Source: Candidatus Omnitrophota bacterium
GTDB taxonomy: Bacteria > Omnitrophota > Gorgyraeia > Zapsychrales > Fredricksoniimonadaceae
NCBI GenBank assembly: GCA_015232565.1
Contig: JADFZK010000017.1
Coordinates: 1 to 53,313 of the forward strand
Direction of reading: 5' to 3'
DNA: 53,313 nt
In this document: one piece after another, positions 37,006-44,880 of the stretch
Position numbering within the stretch: position 1 is the first letter of the stretch
Layout of the letters: each line of letters opens with the position of its first letter
The notes under the pieces: model-generated
Databases searched by the model: none
The model's input: only the letters and a program-made list of their open reading frames with translations
Told to the model about the DNA's origin: nothing
Translations under genes and position numbers: made by a program

Positions 37006-37741
37006 GCATGATCTCCTTTGCCAATTGATGGTACGCTTCCGCGCCCTTGGATGATTTGTCGTATTTGTATATGGGCAAATGGGCGTTGTGCGCCTCTTCT
37101 ATCTTGATGTTCTCGGGGATGACCGCATTGAAGACCTTCTTGCCGAAATAATTCCGGATAGCGTCGCGCGCTTCGTTGGTGACCACGCGCTCGCGGTAGC
37201 GGGTTATGACCACGCCGGTAATATCGATCTCGGAGCCCAGGCCCTCCCGGACATTCTCCACGATCTCTTCCAGCAGTTTTATGCCTTTCAGGGAAAAGAA
37301 TTCCGGGCAGATCGGGACCACCAGCTCTTCGCAGGAAGTCAGCGCATTGACCGTAAGCAAGCCCAGCGAAGGCGGGGCGTCGACGATCATATAATCGTAT
37401 TTAAGTTTGCGGGTATAGTGAAAAAGGACTTTCTCGCGGCCGATATGCTCGTTGATCCGCAGGGACGCGCCGGAAAGCTCGATATCACTGGGCACCACAT
37501 CGAAGCCGAACGCTTCCGAACGCTGGATGACCGAATTGATATCCATCTTGTCCACGATGACATTATAAATGTTGTACTCAAAACGCTGATTGCCGAAAAT
37601 GGCCGCCGTAGAGGAATACTGGGGGTCCATATCCAGCAGGATAACTTTTTTGCCGGCCCGGGCCAGCTCGGCCGCCAGGTTCAGTGCAGTGGTGGTCTTG
37701 GCCACGCCGCCTTTTTGGTTCGCAATGCAGATCCGTCTCAT
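36983..37741 (-). CDS. ParA/MinD-family partitioning or positioning ATPase
   Basis: This 252-residue protein is a ParA-type ATPase. It has the deviant Walker A KGGVAKTT (10-17, with signature Lys10 and Lys15), the A' motif LLDMDPQYSS and Walker B YMIVDAPPSLG. It lacks an N-terminal DNA-binding domain, as in the small ParAs that position cargoes (ParC, PpfA, McdA) or plasmids. No parB or parS-like gene is beside it. Its neighbours are a coiled coil and the actin-like pair, so it more likely places a protein complex or organelle than DNA (inference). Mad29 of magnetotactic bacteria is a similar ATPase, as far as I recall. Confidence 0.92.
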   Translation of the reverse strand: MRRICIANQKGGVAKTTTALNLAAELARAGKKVILLDMDPQYSSTAAIFGNQRFEYNIYNVIVDKMDINSVIQRSEAFGFDVVPSDIELSGASLRINEHIGREKVLFHYTRKLKYDYMIVDAPPSLGLLTVNALTSCEELVVPICPEFFSLKGIKLLEEIVENVREGLGSEIDITGVVITRYRERVVTNEARDAIRNYFGKKVFNAVIPENIKIEEAHNAHLPIYKYDKSSKGAEAYHQLAKEIMHGRSKKG

Positions 37742-37745
37742 AAGT

Positions 37746-38222
37746 TCAGTTCGCTTTCTTTAAACGCAAAAAAGTATTGGTGTCGCCCAGCACCGAACCG
37801 GCCCAAAAACACACCGCGTTCAGAAAACCCCGATGGGGCGCTTCATTGGCACTCGCCGGCCGGGACGCCTGCAGTTTCTTTCTGGCCAAATGTTCTATGG
37901 AACGAGCCGTAGGCTCCGCTTCACTTACTACCGCTACCGCGGCCGCCACTTTACCGGCCTGTTCCGCCGAAGACTCCAGCGCTTCACTGGACGAGCGCGC
38001 TTTTCTCAGACGGGAAGCCGCCCGGCGCACCGGCTTGGCGGAAGGCGCCAAAGTGGATGTAACGTCCAAAGCCATGACCTCGGTCGCCGCCGGCTCCACA
38101 ACACCGTTCGTCTCAACTTCAGCGTCGGGCGCAGCATGCGCCTTGCACACCCCGTGCGCTCCGGCTTTGCCACGGCAATATTTTACCGAACATTTCTTTG
38201 CGGCTTTCTTGGCTTTTACCAT
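37746..38222 (-). CDS. Small basic protein with a Cys/His zinc-binding-like N-terminus
   Basis: The ATG at 38222 follows AAAGGG and gives 158 residues; the longer reading starts with GTG and has no such site. The N-terminus has C-x4-C, then eight residues later H-G-V-C-K-A-H (KCSVKYCRGKAGAHGVCKAH). This resembles small zinc-binding knuckles seen in phage and bacterial proteins. The middle is Ala/Val/Ser-rich with basic clusters (RRAASRLRKARSS). The end is SVLGDTNTFLRLKKAN. Four bases separate it from parA. Function is unknown; a nucleoid- or filament-binding adaptor for ParA is possible but unsupported. Confidence 0.68.
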   Translation of the reverse strand: MVKAKKAAKKCSVKYCRGKAGAHGVCKAHAAPDAEVETNGVVEPAATEVMALDVTSTLAPSAKPVRRAASRLRKARSSSEALESSAEQAGKVAAAVAVVSEAEPTARSIEHLARKKLQASRPASANEAPHRGFLNAVCFWAGSVLGDTNTFLRLKKAN

Positions 38223-38444
38223 GCTAACCCTTTGATCATTGGTCGGCCCCTGCACACTGACGCGAGCCTACACGTTTAACAATTGTTTTTTTAACCCGGA
38301 TGCACCAGCGCATAAACAACCCGGGATCAACCGCGCTGAAACCCAAAGAACGCCTTGCAAAACAAGGCCTTCCCGGTACAAATACACTAATAAACAACGA
38401 GCTCATTGCGCGAGCCGGAAAAACGCCCGTCACAGTTCAAAACT
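38223..38444. other. 222-base gap with a small hairpin, no gene recognised
   Basis: The gap separates the 62-residue protein from the zinc-knuckle protein. GCCTTG (38352-38357) and CAAGGC (38363-38368) make a 6-bp stem with a 5-base loop; only short T-stretches follow on the minus strand, so it is a poor terminator. A 65-codon reading frame at 38236-38433 (minus) has no ribosome site or recognisable features. A promoter for the parA operon may lie here, but I cannot point to convincing hexamers. Confidence 0.4.
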
Positions 38445-38633
38445 TTACGCCTGGGCGTAACCTTCGTAGAACGATTCCTTGGCATCGTCGATTATCGCGC
38501 CGACCTTCTGGCCCACGCCGGAAACCGACCCCTTGACCTTGCGGATCAAGCCAGGATTCTTTTTTTCCAGGATCTTGTAGCCCACTACTCCCACAAAAGC
38601 CACCGCCACTACGGTTAATATTCCTTTGATCAT
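38445..38633 (-). CDS. Small single-span membrane protein (YtxH-like in style)
   Basis: The 62-residue protein has one N-terminal membrane segment (ILTVVAVAFVGVVGYKIL) followed by a basic cytoplasmic tail. The tail KVKGSVSGVGQKVGAIIDDA...ESFYEGYAQA resembles part of the 252-residue protein at 42762-43520 (KVKGKVSGLSKVAQKSG... and GESFKAGMA). AAGGGGG precedes the ATG. It sits between a HEAT-repeat gene and the parA group. A membrane anchor or adaptor role is inferred. Confidence 0.72.
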   Translation of the reverse strand: MIKGILTVVAVAFVGVVGYKILEKKNPGLIRKVKGSVSGVGQKVGAIIDDAKESFYEGYAQA

Positions 38634-38673
38634 ACGTCCCCCTTTTTAAATTTTTCTCCGGAAAATTTAAAAA

Positions 38674-38749
38674 CTCCTATCCGCATCGTCAGGTCCCCCT
38701 CCTGAGTTTCCAAGGGGATCAAGACTATCAGCCTGACGGCGGATAGGAG
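38674..38749 (-). promoter_or_regulatory. Strong stem-loop in the leader of the small membrane protein gene (possible structured RNA)
   Basis: CTCCTATCCGC plus CGTCAGG (38674-38693, with a 2-base bulge) pair with 38732-38749 over 18 bp. An inner hairpin (TCCCC 38694-38698 with GGGGA 38714-38718) and an outer A/T stem (38666-38671 with 38752-38757) extend it. On the minus strand it lies between the HEAT gene stop (38786) and the 62-residue protein start (38633), so it is in that gene's leader. I checked it by eye against TPP, SAM, c-di-GMP, cobalamin, fluoride and glycine riboswitch consensus elements and saw no match. It could be a processing or attenuation hairpin or a new cis element. Confidence 0.55.
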
Positions 38750-38785
38750 AATTTAAAATATTTTAAAAGAACAATTTAAGCCTGT

Positions 38786-39988
38786 TTATTTCTTCACGCG
38801 CTCAAACCGCGTCTGGTTCTCACGCCACCAGTAACGCCAGCCCTCGATCGCGTCGTCTTTTTCCTTTTTCGAACCCGAAACCTTGAAAACAAAATCCTGT
38901 TTGGTGATCTTCTTCAATGCGGCCGAAGCGCTTTCCTGCACTTCATGCTCGGGATCGCTCAGCAAAGAGATCAGCGCCGAAATAGCCAGCTGGCTTTTTA
39001 AAGTGCCCGCAATGTGTGCGGCCGCCTTACGCACGCCAGGATCGGAATCATGCAAGGCCTTAAGCGTGAACGGTAAACAGCGCTCAGCAAAAGCCCAGCA
39101 CAAACAGTTCAGCATTTGCCGGCGCACTTCCGGGTCCTTGTCCTTAAGGAAAGAAGTCAGGATGTCAAAAGCCTCATCATCGTGAAATTTCGAGATCGCC
39201 CGTAAAGCCGCCAGGCGCACGCCGGCATCGCTATGCCCGCAATAATTCACGAACAATTTCTTTGAACCCAGGGCCTCTTCGCCCAGGCTGGCCAGCACAT
39301 TTAATATTTCGATTATCTGTAAAGTGTCCTGCTCGAGAGCCAGCAAGCGCTCCAGGCCGGTCACCATGGTATTACGGGAAAGTTCCTTGATCTCACGCAA
39401 CGCATCCATGCGCTGGGCCTTGTTGGTGGAGCGCAAATCGCGGAAATAGATCTCGGCCTTGACCTGCTCGGCCTTGCTTTCAAAAATCATGCCCTGCAAA
39501 AGCGTGTCCTGGGCAGCCGCCACCCTCGAAGGTGTTGCCGCTGGAAAAACTGCGGCCGGCACCACTGCCGCCGGAGAGGCCACGGGCACCGCCACTGAAG
39601 GCGTAAAACTTTCGACCGAACTCGCAAAAGAATTAGTCGTCAAGGAACTAGCCGCCGGAAAATCGGTGGCCGCGGCATTCACCGCCGCCAAAGGTTCTGC
39701 CCGACGGACAGGCGGCAGGACAGGCTCCGCGGACCTTACCGCCACGGGCGCCGCTTTAACCATTACCGGCGTGCTCACCGGCGCAGACACCCGCACTGCT
39801 TCCGCCGGACGCACCACAGCCGCCACCGGAGCCGGAGCATTGTACGCGGCCGGCTTTTTCACAACCGGGGCCGCCTGGCGTTTTGCCGACGGGGAAAGAT
39901 ACTGGAATTCTTTCTCCAAACATCTTACGGTGGAACCCAGTAAACGCGCAATACCATTTGGCACAGCTAAAAGACCTTTTGCGGGCAT
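38786..39988 (-). CDS. HEAT-repeat protein with Ala/Pro/Val-rich N-terminus
   Basis: The ATG at 39988 follows AAGG by five bases and gives 400 residues. The first 25 residues include a hydrophobic helix (LLAVPNGIARLLG), residues 30-165 are a low-complexity Ala/Pro/Val linker, and residues 175-395 carry HEAT/PBS-lyase-type repeats: YCGHSDAGVRLAALRAIS, LKDKDPEVRRQMLNCLCW, LHDSDPGVRKAAAHIAG and LSDPEHEVQESASAALKK. HEAT arrays are protein-protein scaffolds. A good promoter lies about 70 bases upstream, so this gene opens the parA/actin operon. Two more HEAT proteins are encoded in the next operon. Confidence 0.85.
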   Translation of the reverse strand: MPAKGLLAVPNGIARLLGSTVRCLEKEFQYLSPSAKRQAAPVVKKPAAYNAPAPVAAVVRPAEAVRVSAPVSTPVMVKAAPVAVRSAEPVLPPVRRAEPLAAVNAAATDFPAASSLTTNSFASSVESFTPSVAVPVASPAAVVPAAVFPAATPSRVAAAQDTLLQGMIFESKAEQVKAEIYFRDLRSTNKAQRMDALREIKELSRNTMVTGLERLLALEQDTLQIIEILNVLASLGEEALGSKKLFVNYCGHSDAGVRLAALRAISKFHDDEAFDILTSFLKDKDPEVRRQMLNCLCWAFAERCLPFTLKALHDSDPGVRKAAAHIAGTLKSQLAISALISLLSDPEHEVQESASAALKKITKQDFVFKVSGSKKEKDDAIEGWRYWWRENQTRFERVKK

Positions 39989-40056
39989 AGACACCTTATT
40001 TTGTACAACTGTTTCAATTTAAACTTTTTCAACATCCAAATCTCATAACCATTTGC

Positions 40057-40084
40057 ATTATAAGTATAACCATACTAAAAGCAA
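40057..40084 (-). promoter_or_regulatory. Sigma-70-like promoter ahead of the HEAT/ParA/actin genes
   Basis: On the minus strand TTGCTT (40084-40079) and TATAAT (40062-40057) are separated by 16 bases, in an A/T-rich region. Transcription would start near 40050 and leave an untranslated leader of about 60 bases before the ATG at 39988. The whole 161-base gap 39989-40149 holds no gene. Confidence 0.65.
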
Positions 40085-40149
40085 GAATTTAACAACTTTT
40101 ACTTTAAAGAATTCCGCCGTTTGCCCAAAGGCCGATGTTCCCGCCAGCG

Positions 40150-40332
40150 CTAACGACGCTTGAGGCTCAAAAAAGACTCTTTTTTCTTTTCCACATAATC
40201 TATAAGCCCCGACAAGCGTTCCACTTCCAGCTCCAGGTCCTTGCTATGCCCGCCATATTCCAGGCGGATCTTGCCATCCCGATGCCATTCGTAAAACTGC
40301 CGGCCCAGCTCAAGAAAAGAACGATTGCTCAT
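40150..40332 (-). CDS. Sixty-residue protein consisting of a shared N-terminal module
   Basis: This small helical protein (MSNRSFLELGRQFYEWHRDG...) ends the operon that starts near 49.7 kb. It aligns by eye with the N-termini of the HEAT proteins at 43567-44847 and 40657-42738. The shared pattern is F-x-x-x-G-x-x-x-[YF]-E, then about seven residues later a strand-like I/F-x-[YF]-x-[YF]-E/G, then an acidic helix (LELEVERLSGLIDYVEKKKE). It starts four bases after the previous gene's stop. Function is unknown; it may be a free copy of a dimerisation or docking module. Confidence 0.68.
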   Translation of the reverse strand: MSNRSFLELGRQFYEWHRDGKIRLEYGGHSKDLELEVERLSGLIDYVEKKKESFLSLKRR

Positions 40333-40336
40333 AGGT

Positions 40337-40639
40337 TTACTCCAGATCCTTCAGAAATGAACGCACCGAACGCCCCACCACCCCGGCCACCCGGCCTACA
40401 CAGAAGGCCGCATCGTCTATCAGGTCCTGCGGCTTGACATCTTTGGTATTCTCGGCAAACTGTTTCTTCATACCCTTGAACATGCGCGCTGTTTCGCCGG
40501 CGATCCTTTGGCCTTTGGGGCCTTCGGCAATATCTTCTTCCACAATGATCTCGGCCACCCGGTCCGCGCCATGCGACAACCGCTCGCCGATCCCGGCCAT
40601 GGACTTTTTTATCGCTTCCGGCTTCCGAGTTCTTTTCAC
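40337..40639 (-). CDS. Small helical, basic protein of unknown function
   Basis: The 100-residue protein uses a GTG start with GGAGG five bases ahead. It is basic at the N-terminus (MKRTRKPEAIKKS), then amphipathic helices follow (GERLSHGADRVAEIIVEEDI, GETARMFKGMKKQFAENTKD) and VGRVAGVVGRSVRSFLKDLE closes it. No membrane segment is obvious. It lies 17 bases downstream of a HEAT protein and four bases upstream of the 60-residue module protein. I do not recognise the family. Confidence 0.68.
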   Translation of the reverse strand: MKRTRKPEAIKKSMAGIGERLSHGADRVAEIIVEEDIAEGPKGQRIAGETARMFKGMKKQFAENTKDVKPQDLIDDAAFCVGRVAGVVGRSVRSFLKDLE

Positions 40640-40656
40640 CTGGACCTCCCCAACAT

Positions 40657-42738
40657 TTATTTTTTAACTTTGGCGTGTGCCGGCTTCTTTACCGACCGGG
40701 CAGTTTTCTGCCCGGCGCGTGCTTTCGCTTCCGCCGCCGGCTTAACCTCATCGGCCTTTACGGCCGCACTTTCCTTACTGGCATATTTTAAACGCATGTC
40801 GCGCAGGAACCGCGGCTGGGTATAACTTTCTTTGGAAAGGATACGCCACTGCCGCACACAACGCGCCCGCTCGCTTTCCGGGGCGCCGCAATCGTAACCC
40901 AGGTCGGTCCCGGTGATCAACACCAAAGCATTCGCTACTTCCTTGCGGATCTTGATATTCGGCGACTCCAGCAAAGGCACCAGGGAAACAAACGCAAAAT
41001 GGTTCGACATCAACCCCAGCTTGCGGACCGCTATCCGCGCCACCATTTCATCGTTATCACGGGAAAGCCGCGCAATGGCCGTAGCCTCCGGCTCACTGCC
41101 GTCGTGCACCAGATGATTAATGATGAACCGGCGCACATTGGCGTCGCGATCGTTAACGGCCGACACCACCACATGCTTGGCCTCATCGGAACCCAGCTTG
41201 ACCAGCCCCATCATGCCCGCCAGGCGCAAGGACGAACTCTCGTCGGTAATGAACCGGCGGTACAGGTCGACCAAAGTCGGATAATCCAGCTGGCCCAACA
41301 GGGAAACCAGCTGGCGGCGGATAAAGATCTCGGAGTCCCGCACCAGTTCATAGAAATAAGGCACCACGCGCCGCGGCGCGTTACGGAACAAAGTATGTAA
41401 TATGGAAAGCTTTTCGTTCTGGTCCACCGCCTCGCTTAAAAGCTTGCGCGAACCGGTCTCAAAAAGGCCGTAATCCACTTTCTCGCTTACCGGAATAGCG
41501 TCACCGTCCTCCGGGTCATCCGCTGTGCCGGAGGCATCCTCGCCGCCATTGGTATCGTCGGAATCACTGTCCATGCTGGCAGCCACTGCCTCTTCCAAAG
41601 AACCCTCTACCTGCACCTCGATCAACTCCGACGGACCAACTTCTTCTGCCGCCAACGGCGATGCCTCGGCAAAACCCGCATTCGGTTCTGCGTATCCGGC
41701 AGCCGTATTCTCTGCGCTCGTCGTTACCGGCGCTGCGGCGACCATAGCCGCCGCTGGAGAAGCCCTACCCACCGGAGGCTGAAACACCGCCTGCGGATCG
41801 GCCAGACCGGGATTAACATCCTTCTCATAGACCGAACGGATATTTTTAAACAGGTCCACCACCTCACCGATCAGGCCATCGACCCGGCGGGAAGTTTCGG
41901 CCGCATCCAGCTCCAGCTCCTTAAGGAAATCCGCCTCGGGCTTCCAGACCGTATTGTCCTTGTCTTGCGCGAAAAACTGTTTTTTAGTTTCCATAACGAG
42001 CCTGATCGCCTCCTGCTTCTTCTCTATTAAAGAGACCATAGTCTGAAATTTCTCATCCACCGCCGCCTGTAAGACCGCCGTGCGCCCTCCGTTAGCATAT
42101 AAAAGACCGACCGTAATGCCGTCGTTGAGGTCGTTGCGGATCTCGCGCAGTTTCTTAAGCGTAACATGCAGGTCGATCAATATAGCCGAATAAGCCTCCA
42201 GCTGGCCGCGCCGCTCCCGGCCCAGGTCGGGCTGTTGTACGGGCGGCTGGGGGTCCGGAATTTCTTGCGGCAAAACGACTGCTTTCACTGAACCCGCAAC
42301 CTCGGACTGGTCAGCTGACTCGGCCGCCACTGGCGACAGTGCCGAAGCCAGCACATTCTGCATACCTTTAAATACCGCCACCACCGGATTCTTTTTGGGC
42401 TTAACTACCGCCTTAACTGGTCGCGGAGCTTTAACCGGAGCGGCCGCTTCCTGCAACTCCCGGGCCACCGCCCGCTCGTCGGCCGTTTTCACCAGCGCTT
42501 TACGCCGGGCGATCACAAAAGGATCCAGCCGGGGCTTGCGGTCGGAGATCTTTTCCACCACCACATCGCGAACCAGCCTTTTGGCCCGGGCGGTCAGCTC
42601 AGGATCTTCCGGCTCGAAAGCATAGGAAATGCCGTTCGATTGGATGTTCTCGTACAACAACCGCCCGAAAGACGCAAACAGCGAATCGCGCTGGGCGTCG
42701 CACTCTCTAACCAGTTCCTGCTTCTTTTTTATCGCCAT
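40657..42738 (-). CDS. Large HEAT-repeat scaffold protein
   Basis: The 693-residue protein starts with the module also seen at 40150 and 43567 (DSLFASFGRLLYENIQSNG...YAFEPEDPEL, about 17-55). A basic linker with KAPRPVKAVVKPKKNP follows, then a helical region (about 175-310, LEAYSAILIDLHVTLKKLRE) and an acidic Ala-rich linker (about 330-420). Residues 440-640 are HEAT-type repeats: LRLAGMMGLVKLGSDEAKHV, VNDRDANVRRFIINHLVHD, RDNDEMVARIAVRKLG and LESPNIKIRKEVANALVL. The tail is strongly basic. It probably assembles partners of the same operon; no enzymatic motif is visible. Confidence 0.82.
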   Translation of the reverse strand: MAIKKKQELVRECDAQRDSLFASFGRLLYENIQSNGISYAFEPEDPELTARAKRLVRDVVVEKISDRKPRLDPFVIARRKALVKTADERAVARELQEAAAPVKAPRPVKAVVKPKKNPVVAVFKGMQNVLASALSPVAAESADQSEVAGSVKAVVLPQEIPDPQPPVQQPDLGRERRGQLEAYSAILIDLHVTLKKLREIRNDLNDGITVGLLYANGGRTAVLQAAVDEKFQTMVSLIEKKQEAIRLVMETKKQFFAQDKDNTVWKPEADFLKELELDAAETSRRVDGLIGEVVDLFKNIRSVYEKDVNPGLADPQAVFQPPVGRASPAAAMVAAAPVTTSAENTAAGYAEPNAGFAEASPLAAEEVGPSELIEVQVEGSLEEAVAASMDSDSDDTNGGEDASGTADDPEDGDAIPVSEKVDYGLFETGSRKLLSEAVDQNEKLSILHTLFRNAPRRVVPYFYELVRDSEIFIRRQLVSLLGQLDYPTLVDLYRRFITDESSSLRLAGMMGLVKLGSDEAKHVVVSAVNDRDANVRRFIINHLVHDGSEPEATAIARLSRDNDEMVARIAVRKLGLMSNHFAFVSLVPLLESPNIKIRKEVANALVLITGTDLGYDCGAPESERARCVRQWRILSKESYTQPRFLRDMRLKYASKESAAVKADEVKPAAEAKARAGQKTARSVKKPAHAKVKK

Positions 42739-42761
42739 TTACCAAACCTTCAAATGTTCGC

Positions 42762-43520
42762 CTATTGATCTTCCTTAATACCCTTGGTAACCTCTGCTAT
42801 CTCGCGCTCCAGCTCGGCGTCGATAGCCGCCGGCTCCTCAATAATGGTCTGCACTTCTTCCTGGGCATAGGACGGCATCTCGGCCTCAACATTGGCCGTA
42901 TCCGCATCGGCCATAGCCGCACCCAATTCTTCCGCGGCCACCGCTACATCGTGCGCACCGCCGACATCATTCAAACCCTCAGCCACGCCCTCATTCACAG
43001 GTTCCACGGCCACCTCCGGCGAAACCGCCGCCGCAGAAACTGCCGAAGCAATAGACACGTCGTCACTGATGAATTTCTCCAGCCGGGACTTAGGTTTCTT
43101 GCCAGCCTTGACCGCCTTTTTCGGCGCCGGCTTGCGGACCACCGGCGCGATCTTTTCTTCCCCGCGCTTGGGTTTTACCGAAGCCATCCCGGCCTTAAAA
43201 GACTCGCCCATATCCGCGGCGCTTTTCTTCATAATGCGGGAAAACTTGCCGATCACATCCCCCGTCTTGACCCCGACCTTCTCGCACAAATTCCCCGTAA
43301 CACCCACCACCTTCTTCCAGGAACCACTCTTTTGGGCCACTTTGCTTAAGCCCGACACCTTGCCCTTGACCTTGCGGCAAAGCAGTCCGGTCTTGTAAGA
43401 TACTTTCTTCAATACCGCGCGGCTGGCCGCACCTTTAGGGGCGACGGCCGAAGCGCTTTTCTTCGGGGCCGCGGCCTTGACCACTTTCTTAACCGCCTGC
43501 TTGCTTCTTTCTTTAACCAT
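42762..43520 (-). CDS. Lys/Ala-rich basic protein with acidic C-terminus
   Basis: The ATG at 43520 follows AAGGA by seven bases; the longer frame starts with TTG. The first 60 residues are histone H1-like in composition (KKVVKAAAPKKSASAVAPKG). The centre (CRKVKGKVSGLSKVAQKSG...KKSAADMGESFKAGMASVKP) resembles the tail of the 62-residue membrane protein at 38445-38633. The last 90 residues are acidic and Ala/Val-rich (AEELGAAMADADTANVEAEM). Such a charge-split protein could bridge an acidic and a basic partner; this is inference. No known family. Confidence 0.7.
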   Translation of the reverse strand: MVKERSKQAVKKVVKAAAPKKSASAVAPKGAASRAVLKKVSYKTGLLCRKVKGKVSGLSKVAQKSGSWKKVVGVTGNLCEKVGVKTGDVIGKFSRIMKKSAADMGESFKAGMASVKPKRGEEKIAPVVRKPAPKKAVKAGKKPKSRLEKFISDDVSIASAVSAAAVSPEVAVEPVNEGVAEGLNDVGGAHDVAVAAEELGAAMADADTANVEAEMPSYAQEEVQTIIEEPAAIDAELEREIAEVTKGIKEDQ

Positions 43521-43566
43521 AGTGGCATCCTTTGTTAACAATTTTAATTACTAGAGCCCTAAAGGG

Positions 43567-44847
43567 CTAACGCTGTTTTGCCGCCGAAACAACCTTTTTC
43601 TTTCTTTCCGGCATTACTTTGGCCAAAGCCTTCTCGGCCGCTTTTTTCACATCATCATGCGCGTCCGACAAAAGGTCTTTCACTACTGTAAGAGCACCGT
43701 CGGGCTTAACTATCGAAACCAGCTCGATGATACTGATCCGCACATAAGGGCTGGGGTCAGCCTTCATGGACACCGCCCGGGCCACCCCTTCCTTACCATA
43801 ATAGATGCCCAAATACGTTACCGCCAGGCCGCGGATATGTTCATCGGCATCTTTCAGCAGGCGCTCCAGGATCGCGCGATTCTTGTCGCTCACCTGGGTG
43901 CCCAGGCCCTTTAACGCCGCAATACGCACCTTGTCGTCGGCGTCGCTCAGGCCCAGCTCAAAGAAGCCTTCCATTTCAACGTCTTTCATCCGGGACACGC
44001 TTTTAATGACCGCCAACCGGATACGTACCGCAGGATCCCGCAAAAGGCATTCGAACGCCTGACGCAAGGCTTTCCTCGACGAAATATGGCTGATCTGGCC
44101 AATACTTACCTCGCGTTCGCGCTCATCGCCCGACCGGAGCTGTTTTAAATTGTTCTCAAATATCCGGCGATCAGCTTCGGAGGTAAAATCCGCCGTACGC
44201 AAAACCTCTTCCAGGCCGTCCCACGAACCGGACTTTTCCGCTACCCCAGGCAATTCCAACGCCACCTCTTCGGCCACTACCCGGTTAACCTGGTCTTCTT
44301 CGTACTCGTCGACCTTAACAATAACCTCTTCCGCAGGCACAACCGGCGCCGGCGGCAACGGCTCCTGGCTGACCGGAGCCGCCACTGGAACCGGCTGGGG
44401 CACTGCAATTACCACTTCCGGCTCAGTAACCATCAACGGCTCGACAACAGGCACTGGCGCCGGCACTCCGGCTGGAGCCACGGCCTCTTCTGCGCCGCTG
44501 TCATCACCATCATAATCGTCTTCTTCAGAAGCATCACTCACCAGAAGCTCTTCGTCATCATCGGAGGACTCAGCTTCAGCGGCGCCTTGCGCATCGGCAA
44601 CCTCATCAGACTCCTCATCAGCGTCCGCGGGGACGGACTGGTCAGCCGGGTCGCCCAGGCTTTCAATGCGGTCTTCCAGGTAATTCATCAGGGTTAAAAG
44701 CTTTTCGATCTCCGCCCTTTGGTCTTCGCCTTCGAACGTATAGCGAAAACGCACATCCCGCGCCCGGGAAAGCTCGAAGAGTTTCTCGCCGAAGATAAAA
44801 ATAAGTTTTCTTTGTTTTTGTTCAAGCGCGTTCAATTGCGGATCCAT
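43567..44847 (-). CDS. HEAT-repeat protein with acidic linker
   Basis: Residues 15-65 hold the shared module (LIFIFGEKLFELSRARDVRF, then RYTFEGEDQRAEIEKLLTL). Residues 70-200 are a very acidic, then Pro/Val-rich linker. Residues 220-415 are HEAT/PBS-lyase-type repeats: LLRDPAVRIRLAVIKSVSRM, LSDADDKVRIAALKGLG, LKDADEHIRGLAVTYLG and LSDAHDDVKKAAEKALAKVM. The tail is basic (ERKKKVVSAAKQR). It follows the metal regulator gene by 33 bases in the same operon. The build parallels that of 40657-42738, so the two are probably related scaffolds. Confidence 0.84.
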   Translation of the reverse strand: MDPQLNALEQKQRKLIFIFGEKLFELSRARDVRFRYTFEGEDQRAEIEKLLTLMNYLEDRIESLGDPADQSVPADADEESDEVADAQGAAEAESSDDDEELLVSDASEEDDYDGDDSGAEEAVAPAGVPAPVPVVEPLMVTEPEVVIAVPQPVPVAAPVSQEPLPPAPVVPAEEVIVKVDEYEEDQVNRVVAEEVALELPGVAEKSGSWDGLEEVLRTADFTSEADRRIFENNLKQLRSGDEREREVSIGQISHISSRKALRQAFECLLRDPAVRIRLAVIKSVSRMKDVEMEGFFELGLSDADDKVRIAALKGLGTQVSDKNRAILERLLKDADEHIRGLAVTYLGIYYGKEGVARAVSMKADPSPYVRISIIELVSIVKPDGALTVVKDLLSDAHDDVKKAAEKALAKVMPERKKKVVSAAKQR

Positions 44848-44880
44848 TAAACTTTCTCCCGATTAAGTTGATCGCCACCT

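Noticed and set aside
38236..38433. 65-codon minus-strand frame in the gap between the small membrane protein and the zinc-knuckle protein
   Set aside because: It overlaps the start region of the zinc-knuckle gene, has no ribosome site and no protein-like pattern.
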